Assembly (NCBI RefSeq): GCF_025766255.1
Contig: NW_026516787.1
Span: 1 to 64,000 of the forward strand
Reading direction: 5' to 3'
Source of the DNA: Zychaea mexicana
Lineage: Eukaryota; Mucoromycota; Mucoromycetes; Mucorales; Lichtheimiaceae
DNA length: 64,000 nucleotides
In this document: in pieces, positions 1-10,001 of the stretch
Position numbering within the stretch: position 1 is the first letter of the stretch
Layout of the letters: the number at the start of each line of letters is the position of its first letter
Program-made: the position numbers and the translations under genes
The notes under the pieces: model-generated
The model's input: only the letters and a program-made list of their open reading frames with translations
Told to the model about the DNA's origin: nothing
The model's database searches: none

Positions 1-3000
1 ACCGACCAACTTTGAAAGGCTTCAACTTTCTTTTCAAGTGGTTTTTCAAACTTCTACACTTTAATAATTATTTATAATAGGTCTAAAAAGCATTCTTAAA
101 GTATAGTTTTGTAATATCTTGAGATAGTGAGTCCCTGAAGCTTTTCAAAGTTCGTCTAAATTATCGGCGATTACAGGTGAAATGCACCATACCGTTCAGA
201 TCGCCTAGGAGAACTTAATTCACATATACCAAATCAGTAACCTTACAAAACCACCTGTTGCCTTGGAAAAGTTACTTTCCAGCACGTTGGTAACCAAAAT
301 GAGACGGGCTGTCGTCATTGATCTGAAAAATAGCACGCGACGTTGGGCACTACTGCAAATCACGTGGCTAGTGTTTGAAAGCCATGTTAAAGATACGGTT
401 GTTGATTGCGGACAGATCGGGACATAACTCTGCTGCATCGACCAATTCTTGTTCTTGATTGTAATCGCCTATGCGACGTTAAACGATATCTTCGTATTTT
501 GCTAATGTCAGTATGATATCTGCATTGTATGTTGTTTAAATGTCTGTGTGAGATCTATCATACATACAGTATAACATATATCTAGTGTTTTTGGACAATG
601 TTATGAGCCCTAATCTTCACCGAGGACATGCAATTATTATTGTTCTACATAGGTTCATGCTTACTGAATGACTTGACGTATCTGCCACCTGTCGTGCGTT
701 ATAGTCTCAAGTACAGTACTAGTATCGAACATCTCCGTCCAATATCAGCCGTACCAGGGAAAGAGAGGGTACTTTCAAATCTCTTATATTCAGGGCAAGA
801 TAAGGGATTTGCCTTCTTGCCTATATTCCGTACATTACTGATTCTTTGCGTTTATCCATTTGACCGCTTCCTGGCAAACCTCAATCTGTCTCAAGTAGCA
901 ACGCCTGTGGAACATAAATATCAAATGGCTTTTTTTTCTGTTTTTTTTTTGCTACCTCTAATCTCCAAACTAACAGCTGCTCTACCTTTTTATGTGGTGT
1001 CTTGAACGACGACACTGCTCCATCCCGCGCTTTACGATACGACATTTTGCTTGTATTTTCTACTGTTCGCTACATTCCATTCTCCTCCCATTACAGTACT
1101 ACCGACAATTATATGTAGTATACATAATATGACGTGCTCCTTTCCCTCCATAAATACTTGTTCTAGCTATCTTTTGCTGCTCGTAAATCATGCGACAATG
1201 TCTGAGATAAGATTAAATCGGTTCATTCGACTATAACGTGAATAATTATACATTACTTAAAACCAATGGGGACAGACAATGCGCCACCATTTTAACCCTA
1301 TCATACTGTATCTGTACATACTCATCTACACGCAAAGTCATACACATGTAGACCTCTGTAAAAAACTGGCTGCACGTGGTATTCAAACCATATGCGATGC
1401 ATATAGAACCCAACTATAACCGCATAAATAACACGAGAAACCCTCGTTTCTGCGTGCATGAATAAGCAAAATATCACCATGTTCAAACAGTGAGTGATAG
1501 TTCCATATTACACAGTTTCTGCATAAAGATCACTGTGTTAGAAAACTAGATGATAACTATCTACCACCCTATTATTACCTGGATAGGATATCAGTTTTTT
1601 TTTAAACTGGTGATACGTGCCTGCACCCCAGTGGCGATGCTAACAAAAATCTTCGTATGCACTTGCAATTCGCAAGCGCTTGGTAATCCACACTCTTAAA
1701 AGATGGTTTATAAAGTATAATCAGTGTTTCAAACCGCGTGGTCTTTACTTTCAAGTACAACTTGCTCTGTATGTAGTGGTCATATTTTCTGTTTCTCTTC
1801 TTCTTTCTCCAGTATAAAGCTCTATATTTGGCGTTCTTTTTCTAAATATTCCTCTGAGCATTTCTTACATTACATACCCAAATATCAAGTGATGTAGTTA
1901 TCAAGATTCTTTGATGTTGCAGCAGATGTACTAAGCGATAATACTCTAGCATATGTAATTTAACGACGATTAACAGCAGATCTGATCTTTTTAACCTAAC
2001 ATAATACTACTGTAGTGATATGCGTAACCTTGAGATGTCCTCGTGAGGAATGACTAATAGTAATATATAATAGCTATATAGTACTACTTTTTGTAGCCTA
2101 CAACAAACCGATATCATACGCTGTACCAGGCAAGTAGTAAACAGCATATTTTGGGAGTATGGATGATCGCAATACGCGATTCATGACTGCTGCGGATTGA
2201 TATCATCTTAGGCTGGCACTCATATAAATTTTAAAGCGACTTTATTACTGAGCCACTGATAGCATTATTCGCCAACATGCCTTCCTCGTCTACTAAGCCA
2301 TTGTTTCTTGAAACCCATAAATAATTATACGTTGTTAATAATCCACAGAGATCATATCTTCCAAAAACCGTGAGTTTTAAGTACATAACTTGCGGTCCTT
2401 CCTCGCTTCGCTCGAATGAATGAACCCCTCCCCTTCGTTTTGGATCAGTGAACGGAAAAGCGTCGCAAGGGGACTCTCCCCAGATTCCCTATGGAGCGTG
2501 TATGCAACAGTATTTCGGGTATAATTCTTAAATTGTCTATTTTCAAAAACTAGAGCAGTATCACCTTGTAGCAAAAAGAAGCCTAATTAAATCGTCATCT
2601 GTCTATTACGATATCGTTGTCATGGCAGGCGTTTCCATGACCACATTTTGAGAAGTTACACTGGTAAATCTTTGCTTACGCAAAGGAGCAGTGGGGAATG
2701 AAAATCATTTTGTCTACTCATTACCCATATCCCACATTTTAGAGCATTTCAGCAACAATGGAAGCAGAGATCAGAGCCGAGGTCACTTTATACGAAGCAC
2801 TATGCGAATCATCTTTATTAGCATAATGAAAAAGGTGCATAAGTCTTCTTGAAAGGTATCTCTTTTTCGCGAGTATGTTTTCTTTTCCAAGCACCATCAT
2901 CTAGAGTAATACTACAATACGTATCGCACCCTATGCCACCCTAAACACCTCAAACGCCTAAAGTACTTCCCTGAGCACCTCGCTTCGCCCGCATTATTAC

Positions 3001-3549
3001 TACACCCTAAGCTTTGACATTGTAAAGCATGTTTGGCGGGGTTAGTTACCTTTTAGGTAAGAACATTTTCGTAACTTCTACCAAGGATTTCAAATATAGA
3101 GGTAATTATTTCAATACAGAGATAGAGATATGTCGCATCTCTTTAATACACAGGTATTGTTTATCGCACAAAGCACTTCGTCTGGTTGAACCAAAGATGT
3201 AGAAGAATCATGAAAAGCTGATAAAATTTTGCTTCAACCGTACCCGTGTTGATTCGCATTTTTATTGTTCCAAATGAGCATCAAAAAGGACCTTCGCAAA
3301 CATTGAACAAAGGTGTCTGTACAGTTGGGAATCAACAGTATGCTGACGGCTCTTGCAGCAGGATAGAAGACGAAGGACGTTGTTCACAGACCAACTGCTT
3401 TCTCCAAGACGTGTCGGACATCGAATTATTGAAGAAGATAAAATTTTCGCTGTCTTGGGAAACGTTTTGTTCTTCCTCTTTTTTACGCGACTAGTATTAT
3501 ATCCATCACATCTAACCTATCCATCCATCACATATCCTAGTCCAACATC
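1..3549. other. AT-rich gene-poor leader of the window
   Basis: No gene can be supported here. Short open frames on both strands (for example 628-1005 plus and 220-438 minus) have no recognisable domain and no plausible splice partners. A slightly GC-richer patch at about 2395-2520 stands out from its AT-rich surroundings and could be a relic of a mobile element, but it shows no terminal repeats. The last few hundred bases, with pyrimidine tracts around 3470-3540, are presumably the promoter and 5' leader of the ribosomal protein gene that follows. Confidence 0.5.
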
Positions 3550-4725
3550 ATGGTAAGTCCTTAATATCCTTGATATTATCCTTCTCTTTACCCTTTTACC
3601 GAGATGGCAAGATCAGGAAACTTGATTTTCTGTGGCTAGGAGCATTATCCCAGCTCCTGCTGACGATATGTAAGACTCTTATACCTCGTGTTGGCATTTC
3701 TATGGGAACCAATTTACGAGCGTGTCATTCTCTCTTCCCCTACTGTTTTGTTTCTTTTGTGAACAATTCTCTATGGCTGAGTTGCTTGGAGCGATGGTGC
3801 ACTATCCCTTGTGGGTGCGTTGCTCTATTGCTCCTTTCAACTACTAGAGTGTCGTTTAATCAGAGTTGTGAATTTTTGTAATGAAAATTTGAATCTGATC
3901 GAACATTCTGTTTTGACACTCAATGAACAGCCCCCAGCAAAGAAATCTGGCAAGAAGGTCGCCCCTGCCCCTTACCCTATCAAGAAGACTGCCGGCAAGA
4001 CCACCAAGACGAACCCCTTGTTCGAGAAGCGTTCCAAGAACTTTGGCATTGGTCAAGACGTTCAGCCCAAGCGCGACGTGACCCGTTTCGTCAAGTGGCC
4101 CGCATATGTCCGCCTCCAGCGTCAGAAGCGTATCTTGTGGACCCGTTTGAAGGTCCCCCCTGCCATCAACCAGTTCACCAACACTTTGGACAAGAACACT
4201 TCGGCTCAATTGTTCAAGTTGGCCAACAAGTATCGTCCCGAAACCAAGGTTGAGAAACGCCAGCGTCTCCGTGCTGTTGCCGAAGCCAAGGCTGCCAAAA
4301 AGGAGGTGCCCAAGACCGACAAGCCTGTCGTTGTCAAGTATGGTTTGAACCACATCACTGCCTTGATCGAGCAAAAGAAGGCTCAGTTGGTCGTCATTGC
4401 CGCTGATGTCAACCCTATCGAATTGGTCCTTTGGTTGCCCGCTCTTTGCCGCAAGATGGGTGTCCCTTACTGCATTGTCAACAACAAGGGCCGTCTGGGT
4501 GAAGTTGTTCATAAGAAATCGGTCACTGCCATTGCTTTCACCGAGGTCAAGGATGCTGACAAGAACGAACTCGCGAACGTCGTCTCTGCTGTCAAGGCTA
4601 ACTATAATGACAAGTGGGATGAGCACCGCAAGACTTGGGGTGGTGGTATCAACGGTAGCAAGTCCCAGGCCAAGATGGCTAAGCGTGCTGCTGTTGTTGC
4701 CAAGGAAATTGCTGCTCGTCAGTAA
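3550..4725 (+). CDS. RPL8: 60S ribosomal protein eL8 (L7a)
   Basis: Structural protein of the large ribosomal subunit, of the L7Ae/L30e RNA-binding family. Two exons: 3550-3552, which is only the ATG, and 3931-4725; together 265 residues, the normal eukaryotic eL8 length. The 378-bp intron starts GTAAGT directly after the start codon and ends AACAG, giving a mature start [10 protein letters not shown]. Visible hallmarks are a basic N-terminus, the segment [18 protein letters not shown], the L7Ae core [20 protein letters not shown], and a conserved C-terminal [10 protein letters not shown] motif. An intron immediately after or near the ATG is common in fungal ribosomal protein genes. I looked in the intron for a box C/D snoRNA and saw no convincing C and D box pair. 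Codon use in exon 2 is strongly biased to C-ending codons (GTC, AAG, CGT/CGC), as expected for a highly expressed gene. Confidence 0.97.
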
Positions 4726-4823
4726 ATTGCCCTTCCCTGCTATCTGTGTTTGCTAGGAATATAGGATAGTTGTTTTTCACTATTTACTTTTGGTGTATGG
4801 CTGTGAAAAAAATAATACCTTTG

Positions 4824-4850
4824 AATAAAAAAGCAACCCCGCTGTTGCTT
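4824..4850 (+). terminator. poly(A) signal with adjoining hairpin, eL8 gene
   Basis: AATAAA lies at 4824-4829, about 100 bp after the eL8 stop codon. It is followed at once by a perfect 7-bp inverted repeat, AAGCAAC (4831-4837) and GTTGCTT (4844-4850), around a 6-nt loop. Position fits a 3'-end-processing signal; any role of the hairpin is inference. Confidence 0.5.
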
Positions 4851-5188
4851 GTATCAAACTTGTACATAGTCATTAAATAGCTTTACATACAATTCAAATT
4901 GCTTTTTGGTTGTTTTTCCATATTTACTTTGGAAACGTCCTGCTTCTTGGCACTACTAACCCTCTTTAGCATGGTCGGTTCTAGCCCTTCTAGAATGATA
5001 TCCACGTATAATCTAAACATAGTTGTTTTCGTTATGTTGCTTAAACAAAGTATATTTACAAGCGGGGCCTTCTTGAGATGTAGTAGATAGGATATGTATA
5101 TATATGTAGCATGTCGCATACCAAATAGAATGTGCGCGGGTGTTGGGTATGTATGTTGTCGTCCAGCCCCTGATGAAGCTTGACGATA

Positions 5189-6265
5189 TCAAGAGCCCGT
5201 GATTCGAAGAACCAGCCAGTCTAAACCGTCGTGTAACCTACATATTCTTTGCGTCAGAAACATATTCGCATACGCGTCGATTATATCGTAATTGCTGTCC
5301 CAAGTTTCTTCTTACCCTTCTCCTGTCAATGCAGAACATGCCTAATAAGTAGCAATATAAACAAGTTTCAGTCATGGAGTTAATATGTATGCGAATAAAT
5401 AACTTACGATTATTTTTTACCTGAATATGCCATTGTCGATCTTTGAGACTAGTCAAACTGAGAGCTTCGGAAATCTGGGATGCTGTCATGGCTCCTTTTA
5501 CATCCTGTTTGTTGGCAAATACCAGTAAACATGCGTCTTTGAGTTGCTATAAGTTTATTTATGCCAACAAAAGCGAGAAAAAAATCAGCTCATATAAACA
5601 ATAATGAAACTGCGGGACGTTGTAAACAGTAATGGATGCTTTACCTCGCTCTCCATCATTCGGTGCATTTCCTCTTTTGCCACATTGAGCCGGGCATTAT
5701 CCGTACTATCAATCACTAGGATGACGGCCTATACAATAAAGAAAGCCTGCCTGTGAGGCTCCCCGGTTCTCACCCACCCGCTCATTACCTGTAACTCCCA
5801 TCATAGCCCACTGTTACCAGGTCAATCCATCCTTCTCATCCAATAGTCATTTCTAACCTTTGTGTCAACATAATACGTCTTCCACGTAGGTCGCATGGTT
5901 TCCTGTCCAGCAATATCCTGCGAAAAGATGCCCGTGTTACTATCGTCGACAAGCTCATCACGACATCCAACTGCAAAGAAAAGCACATGTACTTGCCCAC
6001 ATGAGAAACCGGATATTCTTATATTCAATTGTTTCGACATTACTTCCGATCGTAGGTGTTGTTGTGACAACTTGGTTGAGTAACCTAATATTATATAAGC
6101 ACATGAGAAGCTTGGCAGTAGGTTGTTATGGTTCATGTTGTACTGAGTCGCTTACAATTTATACAAGATGGTTGTTTTGCCGGCATTGTCGAGACCGACA
6201 ATGCTGATTTTAACCTGAGCTTTTGAAAATAACTTGTTCCATAAATTACTAAAGACAATGCCCAT
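5189..6265 (-). CDS. ARL5: ARL5-type ADP-ribosylation factor-like GTPase
   Basis: Small GTPase of the Arf family; ARL5 acts at the trans-Golgi, where it recruits tethers for endosome-to-Golgi traffic. Seven exons on the minus strand: 6265-6156, 6084-5997, 5917-5858, 5728-5645, 5546-5421, 5341-5316 and 5237-5189, giving 180 residues against 179 in animal ARL5. The start MGIVFSNLW carries the N-myristoylation glycine and amphipathic helix. G motifs are visible: GLDNAGKT (G1), the TIGSNV effector region, WDIAGQE (G3), ANKQD (G4) and CSALTGEG (G5). The ARL5-specific stretch following G3, [12 protein letters not shown], and [10 protein letters not shown] near the C-terminus separate it from Arf1. 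Intron 2 (5996-5918) uses GCAAGT instead of GT as donor; the reading frame and the invariant Trp-Asp of the switch II region leave no GT alternative. Confidence 0.95.
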
Positions 6266-6570
6266 TATGTGTGCGTGTCTCCTTTTATGTATCTTTTTTG
6301 CGGAAGTTGGAAAGTAAGAGGAAGAGCAAAAATGGATTGAACTTTTTTATTTTGTGTGCAAGTTTTATATTCCAGAAAAGCCTGTCTGAAATATATTACA
6401 AAAAATGATAGGATGCGAAGACAAAGAAGAGAAGAAAAGTGCAAAAATGCCAAGTCGACAATGATTTTAAGAGAGAAGAAAAGATGAAGGTGTGCTGGTG
6501 GTATTATGGTGGAGCCTGCCCACTCTGCTTGCAGTTGATAATGATGATGGATGGTATTTAGCGGTGGTGA

Positions 6571-7494
6571 TCATGATGACAAGCGACGAAAAATAACCAT
6601 ATCGTGTGCCATGCCAACAACATTGTCTTGGGCGTCATCCTCTTCACCATCGCTATTGGGCTCTAAAGATACTTCTTGCGGTTTATCTGCCATCATGAGC
6701 TGGTGGATATCTTCGCTTTTCTTCAAATCGAAACCCTTTGCTGCAGCTAGAAAGAGCGACACGCGCTCGAGATGTGGGCAAAGGTCTAATAGTTCGGCAA
6801 CATGTCGTTGTGACCAAGTACGTCGCGTGGCCAGTGTGAGTGAACGCAATTGCAGTGGCGGCAACTGTTGTCGGTGCTGCTGGGTGGTGTTGGAGGTAGA
6901 GTTTTTGCGCTTTCTGAGTTCTATCAAGAGCGTGCGTGCATGAATGTGCACTTGGCAACCGAGCATGAGTTCAGACAAGTCTGGGCATTGTGTTAATAAA
7001 TCACCCAGCAAGCGGGCATCAATGGCGGCATAGTTGGGCTGCTGGTCTGCACCAATTAGTTCCAATCGCCGCAAGGCAAGACGTGTCCGTGATGTCTTGA
7101 AAGCATGGTTCGAGAGCGTAGTCCAGCCGCAGATAGTCAGATCGTTGAGATTGACGCAATGCTGGAGTAGGTACCGGACAATGTTGTCACGCACGCCCCA
7201 TATCCGGATGGACTGGATGTGTTTGAGATGCGGCTCGAGAATGTGTTCAAGATCGTTGATCTGCCATAGCGGCATGCTGGATGGTTTGGTGTTGCTGTTC
7301 TTATCATCCGTCGTTGTGGTTGTGGCCGCCTTTCGTGGTGGTTCAAGTCGGATGTTTTTCCAGTGGGATGGATGGTCGCAGAAATGCCGTAATTTCATAG
7401 ATGCAAGCCGTGCAGTTGTGAGGTCTTTTAGTGACAAGTACGAAACAATTTGCCAAATGATTTCGGACGGCAGATTGTGCAATAAGCAGGACAT
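6571..7494 (-). CDS. F-box protein with leucine-rich C-terminal part
   Basis: Single open frame of 307 residues starting MSCLLHNLPSEIIWQIVSYL, a typical F-box (residues about 6-48) with the LPSEII, LSLKDL and W-K positions. F-box proteins bind Skp1 and bring substrates to SCF ubiquitin ligases. The rest has loosely repeated Leu-rich segments such as LNDLTICGWTTLSNHAF and CPDLSELMLGCQVH, resembling degenerate LRRs that would form the substrate-binding part. An acidic patch (SDGEEDDAQD) lies close to the C-terminus. No intron is needed. Such F-box/LRR genes are expanded in Mucoromycota. The substrate cannot be guessed. A second, unrelated F-box/LRR gene lies at 46875-48707. Confidence 0.85.
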   Translation of the reverse strand: MSCLLHNLPSEIIWQIVSYLSLKDLTTARLASMKLRHFCDHPSHWKNIRLEPPRKAATTTTTDDKNSNTKPSSMPLWQINDLEHILEPHLKHIQSIRIWGVRDNIVRYLLQHCVNLNDLTICGWTTLSNHAFKTSRTRLALRRLELIGADQQPNYAAIDARLLGDLLTQCPDLSELMLGCQVHIHARTLLIELRKRKNSTSNTTQQHRQQLPPLQLRSLTLATRRTWSQRHVAELLDLCPHLERVSLFLAAAKGFDLKKSEDIHQLMMADKPQEVSLEPNSDGEEDDAQDNVVGMAHDMVIFRRLSS

Positions 7495-7967
7495 GTTGCT
7501 GTAATAACAAGATAGTGTTGGTTAGAGGAAGAGAAAGGAGCAGAGAGTGACAAAAGGGGGAAAAGGTGAAGTGTTCAAAAGGAATGCGGCGTGCTTTTAT
7601 AGTTGTCCTAAAGATCGCGGGGCAGACCGAGATCCAAAAGAGACAAACAAGCGTACGCACATCCCACGCGATTACTTAATTTATTCAATCTCGACTTTTA
7701 AGAAGATATACAATGATGCATGTATGCCAAGATCATACATGACAGTCAGTTGTCTGATAACTGATAGCCACAAACAACAACAAACTTCGCTTCCTCCCCG
7801 CTCTCCCATGAGCAACACTTTAGATTTCTTTTTTTTTTTTCTTTATCCGAAAATGACAGGAAGCGGGTAAGCAGCAGCGAATCAGGTTGGCCGGCCACCA
7901 TTGCGGGAGGAGGTTGTACACCACCTTCACCACTTGCACAACCTCCGCACGCCTCCTGGCACCAAAT

Positions 7968-9694
7968 TCATGCAAGGCTCTTATTTTGGGCCTTGACGTT
8001 GTTATTGCTGCTTGCAGTGCTCCAACAGCCAGGACAATTATGAAGCACTTCATGGACGAATATATCACAATCCATACAGAATTCCTGCTTGCACTTTGGA
8101 CACGCATACTGACCCGAACTGGCTGCTGATGTGGTTGCGGTGGTGCCGGTATCTGCTTTATCGAACGGAACTAGACAGGAGAAGCAATGCAAGGACTGTA
8201 AATTGCTGATGTACAATATATGTCGGTGCAGACCGAGCAAGGGCAATGAGTCATTACTTTGCTTCATATAACATTTTCCTTTCGATCTTTTTTTCTCCCC
8301 TCTTTCTTACTCCTCTTCATCCCTTTACCTGGCCCTGACTTCGTCAAAGTTTTCTACGGGGAATAAGTGATGGTACGATCTTGCTAAGTGCGGTGACGAG
8401 ACTAGTGTCAGTCCACAAACATCGCAGTCGCTTGGCAGTTCGCATACTTTCGACTTGCATCGCGGACAAATGTAACCGGCTGTCGTCAGCTTTGAATGGC
8501 TTTTGTTATAAGAATAAAGAGGAAAATGATAGATCATTTGTTAATCTTGTTTACGTTTCTTAAGTCACTTGAGTTGTTTACCGCCACTTACCATACACAG
8601 AACGTCGCCTGATTTTCCCTCTGCCGACGAGGGAAGCCCATCATTACAAGATTTGATCTGTTTTTGGTAGGTGCGATCGCCGGTGGCGGTATTGCGTCAA
8701 ACAAGAGATCCTTGTAATGTGCTTCGTTTAAAACAACTCCATACGTTCCTATTGGTGTTTACACGATTCAGTTATTGATTTCATCACTTATACGCACCGT
8801 CATCATTACCACCTAATTATTGCGTCTATCTACCCAATTCTCCTTTTATTTAATCATCAGCTTTTTTTTCATTACCTTTTGTTTTTGTGCACAATTCTCG
8901 ACAGATCTGTACTTCTGCTGCCAACCCGACAATATTTACACGCACATTTTCCTTTTGAAGCAAATTCACAGTATCATGGATATCCGATGGATCACACGTT
9001 GTGAGGGCGCCAAAGACCAGCAGTATCTCTTTGGAACCGTGGCTGGGTACACCCACCATACTTGATCGAGCCAACTGCAGTGCATTCTGTAAGGACGGCT
9101 CGCCGCTCGTTTCAATATTATTTCTTGTTTCCAAAGCGGTAACATGGTCGGTTGGGTTGCCGCTCAGTTCTGTTAGCTTTTCCGCAATGCCGTCGCGTGT
9201 GACAATAATGCCCAGCTGGGAGATGGGATTTTGATCAAAATATTCAATGACGAATTGTTTGGCGTAGCTTACGGTGAGATCGATCCGATTCGGCCGTAAA
9301 TCTTTTTCGTTCATGGCTTCCGAAAGATCGAGTATCAGGAACAAGTGTCGAATAATGCCACGTTGAATCACGGCTGTGTCTTTCAATAACCTAGCAAGAA
9401 AATAGCAAGTACGTAAGAATCCTTGATCATCTCAATGACACTAATATATAAGACTTGGTTCAAGTAAGATCGGTTGTAAATGGTAAAATCGTATATATAC
9501 CTCCGTCGTTTTCGTTGTTGCTGTAATTGCGCGACGACACTACTTAATCGCCCTTCTTCGTCTTCTTGTAAAACATCCCAACTTCGTTTGTACTCTTCTT
9601 CCCAAGCGTAGCCTCCGTTGCCGGCCTCGTCGTCTTGATTGAGGGTATCATCAATGTCGATATATTCTTCGTCCAAAGGGCGTCGAGAACCCAT
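7968..9694 (-). CDS. SSL1: TFIIH core subunit Ssl1 (p44, GTF2H2)
   Basis: Subunit of the general transcription and nucleotide-excision-repair factor TFIIH, where it stimulates the XPD/Rad3 helicase. Five exons: 9694-9501, 9390-8876, 8748-8592, 8499-8329 and 8205-7968, encoding 424 residues (human 395, yeast 461). The N-terminus is acidic ([16 protein letters not shown]). Residues about 66-240 form a vWA-like domain with [12 protein letters not shown]. The next exon has the family stretch NEAHYKDLL and MMGFPRR. Exon 4 gives a C4 zinc finger ([19 protein letters not shown]) followed by the very conserved [17 protein letters not shown]. The last exon gives the RING-like C-terminal finger: C-F-S-C, then [19 protein letters not shown] and NCPGC. 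All expected metal ligands are present. All phases join without a break. Confidence 0.95.
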
Positions 9695-10001
9695 AGTGTT
9701 ATAGTGGTGAGTGAATGTCTAAAAGGCAGCAGGAAAAGCAATGCATTGAACGTCGCAGCGTGGCCCTGTGTGACTGAAATGAACGTGGTCGAGTCGAGCG
9801 GGCTTTATTCATTCTTGCACGCACATCCATTTCAGTTTGATTTTGGTGCTATGGATCAGGCACTTGAAGCACTAGAGGGGACTGCTAAAGTAGGCTAGGC
9901 TACAGTAGAAAATGCATTTAAGATGGAGAATCTCCAAGCATTTTAATTCGACTGTTTCTTTTAGTGTTCTATTCAAAAGTGAATCGCAGTTTGGACAATC
10001 G
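9695..10001. promoter_or_regulatory. divergent intergenic region between SSL1 and an MFS gene
   Basis: About 300 bp separate the start codons of the minus-strand SSL1 gene and the plus-strand transporter, so both promoters must lie here or overlap. I see no clear TATA box. An upstream in-frame ATG exists at 9912, which would lengthen the transporter N-terminus by 30 residues. Confidence 0.4.

Noticed and set aside
3553..3930. Intronic box C/D or H/ACA snoRNA in the eL8 gene
   Set aside because: No RTGATGA C box paired with a CTGA D box at a sensible distance, and no clear ACA hairpin pair.
3856..4626. Long minus-strand open frame opposite the eL8 gene (256 codons)
   Set aside because: It is the antisense shadow of the codon-biased eL8 exon and has no domain of its own.
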